From NCBI GenBank assembly GCA_023421505.1, contig JAEZTJ010000079.1, positions 96,710 to 160,709 on the forward strand: a stretch of DNA of 64,000 nt. Reading direction: 5' to 3'. Below are positions 9,127 to 17,084 of this stretch, piece after piece (position 1 is the first letter of the stretch; the number at the start of each line of letters is the position of its first letter). Source of the DNA: Bacillota bacterium (GTDB lineage Bacteria; Bacillota; Clostridia; Lachnospirales; Lachnospiraceae). The translations under genes were made by a program, and so were the position numbers. Under the pieces are notes generated by a model. It was not told the origin of the DNA and searched no databases. It saw only the letters and a list, made by a program, of their open reading frames with translations.

Positions 9127-9346
9127 GTGTCAAAAGCCCCTCAAATAATATAGCTTCGTCATTCTGCACAAATGCTACTTATAGTAAAGTGATGTAGAAC
9201 ATGATTTGATGAGCAACTGTTATGAAGTCGTTGGTACTTCATCCAAGCGGGAGCGTATTGCGAACAAACCATGTTTTGCATCACGATTTTGAAAACTTGG
9301 ATTGTGCAGAATGACGAAGCACAAAATTTGAATTGGCTTTTGACAC
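9127..9346. mobile_element. 220-bp palindromic element (MITE-like), full copy
   Basis: The ends are inverted repeats: GTGTCAAAAGCC at 9127-9138 and GGCTTTTGACAC at 9335-9346. Further in, CTTCGTCATTCTGCACAA pairs with TTGTGCAGAATGACGAAG, and further still GTGATGTAGAACATG with CATGTTTTGCATCAC, so most of the element folds into one long hairpin with arms of roughly 90 bases. No transposase is encoded. No clear target duplication is seen. A related half lies at 18571-18670 before dnaE. Confidence 0.75.
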
Positions 9347-9462
9347 GTTAATCATGATAGAGAAACCAATTTAATTTCCGCAGTTTAGATAGAATAAAAC
9401 TGTTCGAAGGGTTTTAAGAGTAAAATGATAAATTATTACAATAGATGACACTGGTATATAAA

Positions 9463-9491
9463 TTGACTTAATTTTGCTGCTGTTGTAAAAT
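9463..9491 (+). promoter_or_regulatory. uvrC promoter
   Basis: TTGACT at 9463-9468, 17-base spacer, TAAAAT at 9486-9491, about 60 bases before the uvrC start and just downstream of the palindromic element. Confidence 0.65.
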
Positions 9492-9552
9492 GCATATAGG
9501 AACGGATATAGTGTAAAGCGAGTCTTTAGGCAGCGTAGAATTGAGGATATGA

Positions 9553-11421
9553 ATGTTTATTATAGAAGAAGAGTTGAAAAAATTACCCGCGAAGCCGGGC
9601 GTATATATTATGAGGGATAACAGGGATGCTATCATCTATGTGGGCAAAGCAATTATCCTGAAAAACCGGGTACGGCAGTATTTTCAGAACAGCCGTAACC
9701 ATACTGAAAAGATAAGACAGATGGTGGAGCATATCGACCATTTTGAATATATTATTACAGATTCTGAGCTGGAGGCTCTTGTACTGGAATGCAATTTAAT
9801 CAAGGAGCATATGCCGAAATATAATACGATGCTTAAGGATGATAAGGCGTATCCATACATCCGGGTGACCGGGAACGAGGCCTTTCCCAGGGTTTCCATG
9901 TCCCGCGATCAAAAGAAGGACAAAGCAAAGTATTTTGGGCCCTATACCAGTGTGACAGCTGTTAAGGATACTTTGGAGCTGCTTCGTAAAATATATAAAA
10001 TCAGAACCTGTAATCGTATTCTACCTAAGGATATCGGCAAGGAAAGACCCTGTCTGTATTATCATATGGGACAGTGTGACGCTCCCTGTCAGGGGTATAT
10101 AACATCTGCTGAATATAAAAAGAATATTGATGAAGTGGTTGAATTCTTAAATGGTAATTATGCAAGAGTTGCAAAGCATCTGGAGGGCAAGATGGCAGAG
10201 GCCTCTGAGGCGCTCGAATTTGAGAAGGCGGCACAGTATAGAGACTTACTAGGAAGTGTCAAACAGATTGCGAATAAACAAAAGATTACGAATACAGATC
10301 AGGTTGATCGGGATATTATCGCCTTTGCCAGAGACAAGGACGAGGCGGTGGTGCAAACCTTCTTTATCCGAAGCGGTAAATTAATTGGCAGAGATCATTT
10401 TCACTTAAGCGGCGTTCAGGATGAGGCTGATTCACAGGTAATGGCTAGCTTTCTAAAGCAATTCTATGCAGGCACGCCTTATATTCCTAAGGAAATCTAT
10501 CTGGGAGTGGGTACAGAGGAGGAAGAACTGCTTACGCAGTGGCTCACGGCGAAGAGAGGGCAGAAGGTATATTTAAAGGTACCCCTAAAAGGGGATAAGG
10601 AAAAGTTGGTGGAGCTTGCACGAAAGAATGCGGAGCTTGTATTAAATCAGGATATGGAGAAAATCAAACGAGAAGAAGCGAAGACCACCGGAGCTTTAAG
10701 AGAGCTTGCACAGTATCTTGAGCTTCCACTAGTGGAACGGGTTGAATCCTTTGATATCTCCAATACGGCAGGCTTTGAATCGGTTGGATCTATGGTAGTG
10801 TTTGAGAAGGGTAAACCGAAGAAAGCGGATTATCGTAAGTTTAAGATTAAAAGTGTGAAAGGACCGGATGATTATGCTTCCATGTATGAGGTACTGACAA
10901 GAAGATTTACGCATGGACAGAAGGAACTGGAGCAGTGTAAGGAAAAACAGCTGGATGCTTCTCTGGGGAGCTTCACGAAATATCCTGATTTAATCCTTAT
11001 GGATGGTGGAAAAGGTCAGGTTGGTATTGCACTTAAGGTTTTAGCTGAGCTTCATATGAATATACCGGTGTGCGGTATGGTAAAGGATGATAATCATCGT
11101 ACACGAGGCTTATTTTACAATAATAAAGAGCTTCCGATTGATAAAAGTGGTGAATTATTCAGACTGATTACCAGAATACAGGATGAAACCCACCGTTTTG
11201 CGATTGAATATCACAGAAGCTTACGGAGTAAAAATCAAGTACATTCGATTCTTGATGATATCAGTGGCATCGGACCGGCAAGAAGAAGGGCTTTGATGAA
11301 ATATTTTCAATCTCTAGAGGCAATACAGGCAGCAGATATTGATGAAATAGCAAAGGTTCCGGCGATGAACCGTCAGGCAGCTGAAGTGGTTTACGAATTT
11401 TTTCATAAGGACGAAAAGTAA
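9553..11421 (+). CDS. uvrC: UvrABC excinuclease subunit C
   Basis: Nucleotide-excision-repair nuclease making both incisions around a lesion bound by UvrB. At 622 residues it is full length. In order: the GIY-YIG domain (LPAKPGVYIMRD, IYVGKA, residues 8-85), a Cys-rich segment (CNRILPKDIGKERPCLYYHM then GQCDAPCQG), the UVR helix pair for UvrB contact (about 205-240), the RNase H-like endonuclease domain (VESFDISNTAGFESVGSMVV, about 390-540) and C-terminal helix-hairpin-helix motifs (DDISGIGPARRRAL). The start ATG 9553 follows GAGG at 9543-9546. hprK, glk, murB, rapZ and whiA follow in the same direction. Confidence 0.97.
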   Translation: MFIIEEELKKLPAKPGVYIMRDNRDAIIYVGKAIILKNRVRQYFQNSRNHTEKIRQMVEHIDHFEYIITDSELEALVLECNLIKEHMPKYNTMLKDDKAYPYIRVTGNEAFPRVSMSRDQKKDKAKYFGPYTSVTAVKDTLELLRKIYKIRTCNRILPKDIGKERPCLYYHMGQCDAPCQGYITSAEYKKNIDEVVEFLNGNYARVAKHLEGKMAEASEALEFEKAAQYRDLLGSVKQIANKQKITNTDQVDRDIIAFARDKDEAVVQTFFIRSGKLIGRDHFHLSGVQDEADSQVMASFLKQFYAGTPYIPKEIYLGVGTEEEELLTQWLTAKRGQKVYLKVPLKGDKEKLVELARKNAELVLNQDMEKIKREEAKTTGALRELAQYLELPLVERVESFDISNTAGFESVGSMVVFEKGKPKKADYRKFKIKSVKGPDDYASMYEVLTRRFTHGQKELEQCKEKQLDASLGSFTKYPDLILMDGGKGQVGIALKVLAELHMNIPVCGMVKDDNHRTRGLFYNNKELPIDKSGELFRLITRIQDETHRFAIEYHRSLRSKNQVHSILDDISGIGPARRRALMKYFQSLEAIQAADIDEIAKVPAMNRQAAEVVYEFFHKDEK

Positions 11422-11581
11422 TAAGCATTTACAGTGAGTGAATAATTTGTTAGAATGTAGCATAAATAGGTATTTCTTTAAATGTGGGCATAAATAATTA
11501 AGAATAGTGTCTTTTGTTCTCTATTATATTTTAAGTAATTCAGACTATTCTTAAAATCTATTGTAGATGATAAAATATACA

Positions 11582-11605
11582 GCCGTAAGATCGGCAGAAT
11601 GGAGA
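11582..11605 (+). promoter_or_regulatory. Leader hairpin abutting the hprK ribosome binding site
   Basis: GCCG, loop TAAGAT, CGGC (11582-11595) is followed by AGAATGGAG and the hprK ATG at 11610. It is one of a family of hairpin/Shine-Dalgarno leaders in this window. Confidence 0.5.
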
Positions 11606-11609
11606 TTAT

Positions 11610-12533
11610 ATGTATACAGTTGAACTGGATGCTTTAATTGAGAAAATGAATTTGGAGAATTGTACGCCGGACATTTATATCAAAAATATTAAGATATCGC
11701 AGCCTGACGTAAACAGACCTGCATTACAGCTGGCGGGCTTTTTTGATCATTTTGATTCAGAGCGGGTTCAGGTAATTGGTCATGTTGAGCATGCCTATAT
11801 GCAGCAGATGGATGACGATCAGAGACTTCAGATTTTATCTAAGCTGATGGATTATCATATACCCTGTATCGTATTTTGCAGAAATATAGAAGTAAGTGAG
11901 AGGTTTATACAATTAGCAACAGCAAAGGGAGTTCCTATCTTAAAATCCTCTATGACTACTTCTTCTTTTATGGCAGAGGTAATACGTTGGCTGAAGGTGG
12001 AGCTGGCACCCAGAATTACAATTCATGGCGGTCTTGTTGATGTATACGGTGAAGGAATTCTGATTATGGGCGAGAGCGGCATCGGTAAAAGTGAGGCGGC
12101 TTTGGAGTTAATTAAGAGAGGCCATCGTCTGGTTTCCGATGATGTTGTTGAGATTAAGAAGGTAAGCGATGAGACACTGATTGGTACTTCACCGGATATA
12201 ACAAGACACTTTATTGAGCTTAGAGGTATCGGTATCATTGATGTTAAAACCTTATTCGGTGTTGAAAGTGTTAAGAATACACAGGCAATCGATTTGGTTA
12301 TAAAACTGGAGGAATGGAGTAAGGACAGGCAGTATGACCGCCTTGGCCTTGAGGAATCCTATATTGAATTTCTTGGAAATAAGGTAGTGTGTCATTCGAT
12401 TCCTATTCGTCCGGGTAGAAATCTGGCAATTATCTGTGAATCGGCAGCTGTTAACTACCGTCAGAAAAAGATGGGCTATAATGCGGCACAGGAGCTTTAT
12501 AACCGTGTTACCAACAGTTTAAAGAAGGACTAA
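11610..12533 (+). CDS. hprK: HPr kinase/phosphorylase
   Basis: Bifunctional enzyme that phosphorylates HPr (and Crh) at Ser46 when glycolytic intermediates are high and removes the phosphate when phosphate is high, setting carbon catabolite control. At 307 residues it is normal. The N-terminal domain is followed by the C-terminal catalytic domain with the P-loop GESGIGKS at residues 154-161, then LVSDDVVEI and the family signature around the ELRGIGIIDV stretch. Its likely partner, an HPr-like protein with Ser46 but without the phosphorylatable His15, is encoded 4 kb downstream at 16491 in the same gene run. Confidence 0.96.
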   Translation: MYTVELDALIEKMNLENCTPDIYIKNIKISQPDVNRPALQLAGFFDHFDSERVQVIGHVEHAYMQQMDDDQRLQILSKLMDYHIPCIVFCRNIEVSERFIQLATAKGVPILKSSMTTSSFMAEVIRWLKVELAPRITIHGGLVDVYGEGILIMGESGIGKSEAALELIKRGHRLVSDDVVEIKKVSDETLIGTSPDITRHFIELRGIGIIDVKTLFGVESVKNTQAIDLVIKLEEWSKDRQYDRLGLEESYIEFLGNKVVCHSIPIRPGRNLAIICESAAVNYRQKKMGYNAAQELYNRVTNSLKKD

Positions 12534-12561
12534 GAGTTTTAATAATAAATAAGGGAAGGCA

Positions 12562-13512
12562 GTGTATAGTAGGATGAATCAGGTATGCTTTGGAATTGAT
12601 ATCGGGGGGACAGCGGTAAAGGTAGGATTATTTGATACGGAAGGCCAATTATTAAATAAATGGGATTTCTCAACGAAGAAAACCGGCAGCGGACAAGATA
12701 TTCTTAAGGATGCCGCAGCTTTTATAGCGGATAAGATGAAAGAATTAGGTTATGGTAGGGAGTCTGTACTTGGTGTTGGAGTAGGAATACCCGGACCGGT
12801 AAAGGAGAATGGCGATGTGCTTGAGCTTGCCAATTTAGGAATGGGATATTTTAATATTGAGGAATTGATGAAAGAAATGACCGGACTAACAGTGAAAGCA
12901 GGAAATGATGCTAATGTTGCGGCACTCGGAGAATACTGGATGGGTGGCGGAAAAGGCTATCATAATATGGTGTTAATAACGCTTGGAACCGGTGTTGGCG
13001 GCGGTATTATCATCAACGGAAAAGTTCTTGCGGGAAGTAATGGTGCTGCCGGTGAGATTGGACATATGTTTGTAAATGAAGAAGAGACAAGCCACTGCGG
13101 CTGCGGTAAACAGGGCTGCCTAGAGCAATATGCTTCTGCAACGGGAATTGTAAGACTTGCAAAGCAATTTTTAAAGGATAACACAGAGCCCTCCAATCTG
13201 CGAGGCTATGAAGAGTTAAGTGCGAAGGACATATTTGACTGTGCTAAGGTTGGAGATAAGCTTGCGTTAGCTACTGTTGAGAAAGCCTGCTATTATCTTG
13301 GAGTGGCTGCGACACATGTGGCTCACGTAATTGATCCGGAGGTTTTTGTTATCGGTGGTGGAGTATCAAAGGCCGGAGAGATTATTACCGAGACAACCAA
13401 GAAATACTATAATGCACATGCAATGGATGCTTTGAAAAATAAAGAATTTAAGCTTGCTACCTTAGGCAACGATGCCGGTATTTATGGAGCAGCTAAGCTA
13501 ATTCTTGCATAA
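12562..13512 (+). CDS. ROK-family glucokinase
   Basis: Cytoplasmic sugar kinase of the ROK family, most likely glucokinase, 316 residues. Visible: the N-terminal phosphate-binding FGIDIGGTAVKVGLFD, the catalytic region with GNDANVAALGEYW (Asp of the NDAN motif), TLGTGVGGGIIING, and the ROK zinc motif CGCGKQGCLEQYAS. GTG 12562 is chosen because AAGGGA at 12551-12556 gives normal spacing; ATG 12574 is the alternative and would shorten it by four residues. Its position directly after hprK suggests glucose derived from non-PTS sugar uptake is fed into glycolysis here. Confidence 0.9.
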   Translation: MYSRMNQVCFGIDIGGTAVKVGLFDTEGQLLNKWDFSTKKTGSGQDILKDAAAFIADKMKELGYGRESVLGVGVGIPGPVKENGDVLELANLGMGYFNIEELMKEMTGLTVKAGNDANVAALGEYWMGGGKGYHNMVLITLGTGVGGGIIINGKVLAGSNGAAGEIGHMFVNEEETSHCGCGKQGCLEQYASATGIVRLAKQFLKDNTEPSNLRGYEELSAKDIFDCAKVGDKLALATVEKACYYLGVAATHVAHVIDPEVFVIGGGVSKAGEIITETTKKYYNAHAMDALKNKEFKLATLGNDAGIYGAAKLILA

Positions 13513-13594
13513 ATTCAGTAGCTAGGAAATAAGCTTAAAAGAGGTTTTATTAAGCGGTTGAAAGGCAGAGATAAAATCGCTTTAGGAGGCAGTA

Positions 13595-14512
13595 TTGGAA
13601 GATCAATTTTATCAAAAACTAATTCTTACATTACCGATGCTAAAGGTAAAGTGCAAGGAACGTATGGAATATCATACCTCCCTGCATATTGGAGGCGAGG
13701 CGGATTACTTTGCCGAGCCAGCTGCGCTTAATGAGCTTCTTGCTTTAGTAAGGTTATGTAAGGAGGAAAACATACCTTATTATATTATAGGGAATGGCAG
13801 TAATCTTCTGGTATCTGATCTTGGATACCGTGGACTTATTATAATGCTCGGTGAAAGCTTTGCTAAGGTCTTTATAAAAGAAGATAATACGATTACAGCG
13901 CAGGCGGGAATTTTATTATCAAAGCTTGCGAGTGAAGCCGCGGCGTATAGCTTAACCGGCCTCGAATTTGCATCAGGAATTCCCGGAACACTCGGAGGAG
14001 CTGTTACTATGAATGCAGGTGCTTATGACGGTGAGATGAAGCATTGTCTTATCGGAGCCAGAGTTCTTGATGAGGAGAATAATGTCCTTTGTCTAAAGGC
14101 TGAAGAATTGGAACTTTCGTATCGCAGCAGCATCCTGCAAAAGAGAAATTATATTCTTCTCGAAGCGGATCTGCAGCTTAGAAAGGGTGACGAACAGCTG
14201 ATTAAAGAGAAGATGAGGGAGTTGAATACAAAAAGGCGTGAAAAGCAACCCTTAGACCAGTATAGTGCCGGCAGCACCTTTAAAAGACCACAGGGTTATT
14301 TTGCGGGCAAGTTAATCAGTGATGCGGGGCTTCGCGGCTATCAAGTGGGCGGTGCAGCGGTTTCAGAAAAACATTGCGGTTTTATTATTAATAAGGAGAA
14401 TGCCACTGCTAAGGATTTTCTTTCAGTTGTACAGGAAGTAATCAGGGTTGTGGAGGAAAAATATAACGTTAAGTTAGAGCCTGAAGTAAAATTTCTCGGC
14501 GATTTTGAATAA
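13595..14512 (+). CDS. murB: UDP-N-acetylenolpyruvoylglucosamine reductase
   Basis: FAD enzyme reducing UDP-GlcNAc-enolpyruvate to UDP-MurNAc, a committed step of peptidoglycan synthesis. 305 residues. FAD-binding motifs YYIIGNGSNLLVSD and ASGIPGTLGGAVTMNAGAYD are present, and the catalytic Ser in YSAGSTFKRP is followed by GYQVGGAAVSEKHCGFIIN, typical of type IIb enzymes. The start is a TTG, decided by AGGAGG at 13584-13589 with 5-base spacing. A loose stem (AAGCG, CGCTT) lies immediately before the Shine-Dalgarno. The murB-rapZ-whiA order is common in Clostridia. Confidence 0.97.
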   Translation: MEDQFYQKLILTLPMLKVKCKERMEYHTSLHIGGEADYFAEPAALNELLALVRLCKEENIPYYIIGNGSNLLVSDLGYRGLIIMLGESFAKVFIKEDNTITAQAGILLSKLASEAAAYSLTGLEFASGIPGTLGGAVTMNAGAYDGEMKHCLIGARVLDEENNVLCLKAEELELSYRSSILQKRNYILLEADLQLRKGDEQLIKEKMRELNTKRREKQPLDQYSAGSTFKRPQGYFAGKLISDAGLRGYQVGGAAVSEKHCGFIINKENATAKDFLSVVQEVIRVVEEKYNVKLEPEVKFLGDFE

Positions 14513-14535
14513 ATGTAGACTAATTAACAAAAGGA

Positions 14536-15414
14536 ATGAATGAAAGGCACGAAAGCGCTATGAGATTTGTCATTGTCACAGGAATGTCCGGAGCAGGTAA
14601 AAGCTCTACTTTAAAAATGCTAGAGGATGCAGGTTATTTTTGCGTTGATAATCTTCCTATCCAATTAATTAAAAAATTCGCACGTCTGATTATGCAGGGC
14701 AGTCAGAACAGGGTAGCCCTCGGCATCGATATCCGCAGCGGACAGGCATTAAAGGAAATGGAAACAATCCTTAGGGATATGAAGAATTCTGAGATACCGT
14801 ATGAGATACTATTCTTAGATTGTTCTCCTGAGGTTTTAATTAAGCGCTATAAGGAAACCAGAAGAAATCATCCTTTATCAGCAGGAGGCCGTGTAGAGAA
14901 GGGAATAGCAATGGAGCGGGAACGTCTGGCATTTTTGCGTAAAAATGCGGATGTTATCATTGATACTACACATCTTTTAGTAAGGGATTTAAAACTGCAA
15001 ATTAATAAAATATATTTAAATGACGAAAAGTTCAGCAATTTCTTTATAACCATCCTTTCCTTCGGATTTAAATATGGGATACCGACAGATGCGGATTTGG
15101 TTTTTGATGTACGTTTTCTGCCTAATCCCTTCTATATTCCGGAGCTTAAAAATAAGACCGGTAAGGATAAGGAAGTAAGTGAGTTTGTGATGGAAGCAGA
15201 GGCAGCTACGCAATTTCTTAATAAATTAGAGGATATGCTAAAGTTTTTAATCCCTCATTATATTACCGAGGGTAAAAATCAATTGGTAATTGGAGTAGGC
15301 TGTACGGGAGGAAAGCATCGTTCGGTAACATTAGCAAAGGAATTAGCAATTCGTATTAATAATACGGAATACGGCTTAAAGGTAGAACATAGAGATATAG
15401 AGAAAGATACTTAA
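14536..15414 (+). CDS. rapZ: RNase adapter RapZ (YvcJ-type nucleotide-binding protein)
   Basis: P-loop protein of the RapZ/YvcJ family, 292 residues. Walker A is GMSGAGKS, followed by GIDIRSG and the RYKETRRNHPLS segment; the C-terminal domain carries VIGVGCTGGKHRSV, which in E. coli binds glucosamine-6-phosphate. In Gram-positives the role is less clear (GTPase, competence, phosphate sensing). Two starts are possible, ATG 14536 and ATG 14560; the second gives the canonical N-terminus MRFVIVTGMSG, but neither has a strong site. There is no yvcK gene between rapZ and whiA, unlike in Bacillus. Confidence 0.95.
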   Translation: MNERHESAMRFVIVTGMSGAGKSSTLKMLEDAGYFCVDNLPIQLIKKFARLIMQGSQNRVALGIDIRSGQALKEMETILRDMKNSEIPYEILFLDCSPEVLIKRYKETRRNHPLSAGGRVEKGIAMERERLAFLRKNADVIIDTTHLLVRDLKLQINKIYLNDEKFSNFFITILSFGFKYGIPTDADLVFDVRFLPNPFYIPELKNKTGKDKEVSEFVMEAEAATQFLNKLEDMLKFLIPHYITEGKNQLVIGVGCTGGKHRSVTLAKELAIRINNTEYGLKVEHRDIEKDT

Positions 15415-15498
15415 TACAGTCTCGATCAGAACGAAACATAATTCCTGCAGAAAATATTTAGTAAATAGTGAAGCTTTATAATTTATTTTGCAGATTTA

Positions 15499-15544
15499 TG
15501 CCGAAGCCCATAATTTATAGTGTTTGGGCAGCATGGAGGTTACT
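15499..15544 (+). promoter_or_regulatory. Leader hairpin abutting the whiA ribosome binding site
   Basis: TGCC and GCCC (15499-15509) can pair with GGGC and GCA (about 15525-15533) across an AT-rich loop, ending directly at ATGGAGG (15533-15539). The 3' part, GGCAGCATGGAGGTTA, is repeated before the deacetylase gene at 17067. Confidence 0.5.
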
Positions 15545-16516
15545 ATGTCATTTTCTAAAGAGGTGAAGGAGGAGCTTTCTCTTCAAATAAGTAATGCAAG
15601 ACATTGCAGGCTGGCGGAGTTGGCGGCAATGCTGACCTGTGAAGGAAGAATAATTCGCTCAGGTACAAAATTGATTTTAAAAATGCAAACGGAAAATTTT
15701 GTTGTAGCAAGAAAGTACTTTACATTAATACGAAAAACATTTAATATAAATATTGATGTTTCTGTTAAAACTAATATCAAAGCAAAAAGAAACAGTATGT
15801 ATACCCTTGTCATTCGAAATTCGGAACAGGTAATTCGGATTCTACAGGCTACAAAGCTTTCTTTTGCTTCCTCAGCATTAGGTTTGGCAGAGCCTGTAAT
15901 TACACAGAATGCCTGTTGTAAAAGAGCCTTTATCAGAGGTGCATTTTTAACTTCAGGCTCAATGAGTAATCCGAAAAAAGCCTATCATTTGGAAATAGTA
16001 GTTTCCAATCTGGATAAAGCAGAACAGCTAAGGGATATCATACAGACTTTTTCAGTTGATGCTAAGATTATAACTCGTAAAAAAAATTATGTGGTATATA
16101 TTAAAGAAGGCTCTCAGATTGTTGATCTTCTAAATGTGATGGAAGCTCATGTTGCTCTGATGGATTTGGAGAATGTAAGAATTCTTAAGGAAATGCGTAA
16201 TTCCATTAATCGTCAGGTAAATTGTGAGGCTGCCAATATCACGAAAACAGTTAATGCGGCTGCAAATCAAATTGAAGATATTATCTATATCAGGGATAAT
16301 GTTGGGTTAGGAGATTTAGCCGATGGACTGGAGGATATTGCGAGATTACGAATTGAATTTCCGGAAGCATCCTTAAAAGAGCTTGGTGCAATGCTATTAC
16401 CGCCAATCGGCAAATCCGGTGTTAACCATAGATTGCGTAAATTAAGCTTGATAGCAGATCAATTACGGGAGAATAAGGAGGAAAATAGTCATGATAACGA
16501 AAGAAATAACAATTAA
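15545..16516 (+). CDS. whiA: WhiA family DNA-binding protein
   Basis: Homologue of the sporulation/cell-division regulator WhiA, 323 residues: an N-terminal LAGLIDADG-like domain (RAFIRGAFLTSGSMSNPKKA and neighbouring residues) and a C-terminal helix-turn-helix (PEASLKELGAMLLP followed by IGKSGVNHRLRKL). ATG 15545 is chosen because GGAGG at 15535-15539 is 5 bases away; an in-frame ATG at 15533 is part of the Shine-Dalgarno itself. The last 26 bases overlap the start of the HPr-like gene, implying translational coupling. Confidence 0.95.
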   Translation: MSFSKEVKEELSLQISNARHCRLAELAAMLTCEGRIIRSGTKLILKMQTENFVVARKYFTLIRKTFNINIDVSVKTNIKAKRNSMYTLVIRNSEQVIRILQATKLSFASSALGLAEPVITQNACCKRAFIRGAFLTSGSMSNPKKAYHLEIVVSNLDKAEQLRDIIQTFSVDAKIITRKKNYVVYIKEGSQIVDLLNVMEAHVALMDLENVRILKEMRNSINRQVNCEAANITKTVNAAANQIEDIIYIRDNVGLGDLADGLEDIARLRIEFPEASLKELGAMLLPPIGKSGVNHRLRKLSLIADQLRENKEENSHDNERNNN

Positions 16517-16745
16517 TATCCCTAACGGTTTAGAAGCTAGACCGGTTGCATTACTTGTTCAGGTTGCCAGTCAATATGAATGCAGTATCTATGTATCAAG
16601 TAACGACAGACGTGTTAACGCAAAGAGCATTATGGGAATGATGAGCATGGGTATTTCTACAGGAGAAAAAGTAACCGTAATTGCAGAAGGGCCCGATGAG
16701 CAGACTGCAATAGAGAATATTGAGAAATATTTAAGTAGTAAGTAA
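16491..16745 (+). CDS. HPr-like phosphocarrier domain protein lacking the active-site His (Crh-like)
   Basis: 84-residue HPr fold protein. Where HPr has the PEP-phosphorylated His in GLHARP, this protein has Glu15 (GLEARP at 13-18), so it should not accept phosphate from Enzyme I. The regulatory Ser46 is kept in NAKSIMGMM (43-51), so HprK could still phosphorylate it. This is the arrangement of Bacillus Crh (Gln15, Ser46), and as in Bacillus the gene follows whiA. The predicted role is as a CcpA corepressor without PTS transport. AGGAGG is at 16476-16481. A terminator follows. Whether a regular HPr exists elsewhere cannot be seen. Confidence 0.88.
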   Translation: MITKEITINIPNGLEARPVALLVQVASQYECSIYVSSNDRRVNAKSIMGMMSMGISTGEKVTVIAEGPDEQTAIENIEKYLSSK

Positions 16746-16781
16746 GTTGGCAATTAATTAAAAATTCAATATTATTTTTCT

Positions 16782-16811
16782 AAGGCACAGTCCAGTCGAC
16801 TGTGTCTTTTT
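16782..16811 (+). terminator. Terminator after the HPr-like gene
   Basis: GGCACAGTC (16784-16792), loop CAGTC, GACTGTGTC (16798-16806), then TTTTT. It closes the gene run that begins at uvrC or hprK. Confidence 0.88.
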
Positions 16812-16849
16812 GAGTAAAGCTCTAAAGTGATTAGTTTATAGCATCAGGG

Positions 16850-16878
16850 TTGACAGTGTAATAAAATATTCTTATGGA
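16850..16878 (+). promoter_or_regulatory. Probable promoter of the polysaccharide deacetylase gene
   Basis: TTGACA at 16850-16855, 17-base spacer, TATGGA at 16873-16878. The resulting leader is about 200 bases and ends in the hairpin/Shine-Dalgarno repeat at 17036-17079. The -10 is weak, and a TATAAT near 17002 without a good -35 is an alternative. Confidence 0.45.
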
Positions 16879-17035
16879 TAAGCTTATATAATCATAATTT
16901 AACCTAAGATGTTAAATTCGTTACAGAAGAATAAATATAAATTAACAATATTTGCTATTATATTTAATATTTCCGCAAGGAAATACCTCTTTCTCTATGT
17001 TATAATATATGGGAAGCGTTTATACATAGATTAGG

Positions 17036-17084
17036 ATTTGTGCGCTGCCCAAATTCGCAGGTTTTTGGCAGCATGGAGGTTAGT
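17036..17084 (+). repeat. Dispersed leader repeat, copy before the deacetylase gene
   Basis: About 32 bases from ATTTGTGCGCTGCCC through TTCGCAGGTTTT are identical, apart from one T, to 47045-47077 before purD. Within it GCTGCC (17044-17049) and GGCAGC (17067-17072) form a perfect stem that ends at ATGGAGG. Confidence 0.8.

Noticed and set aside
15415..15544. A yvcK/mgfK gene between rapZ and whiA
   Set aside because: Only 130 bases separate the genes and they hold no frame of that kind.
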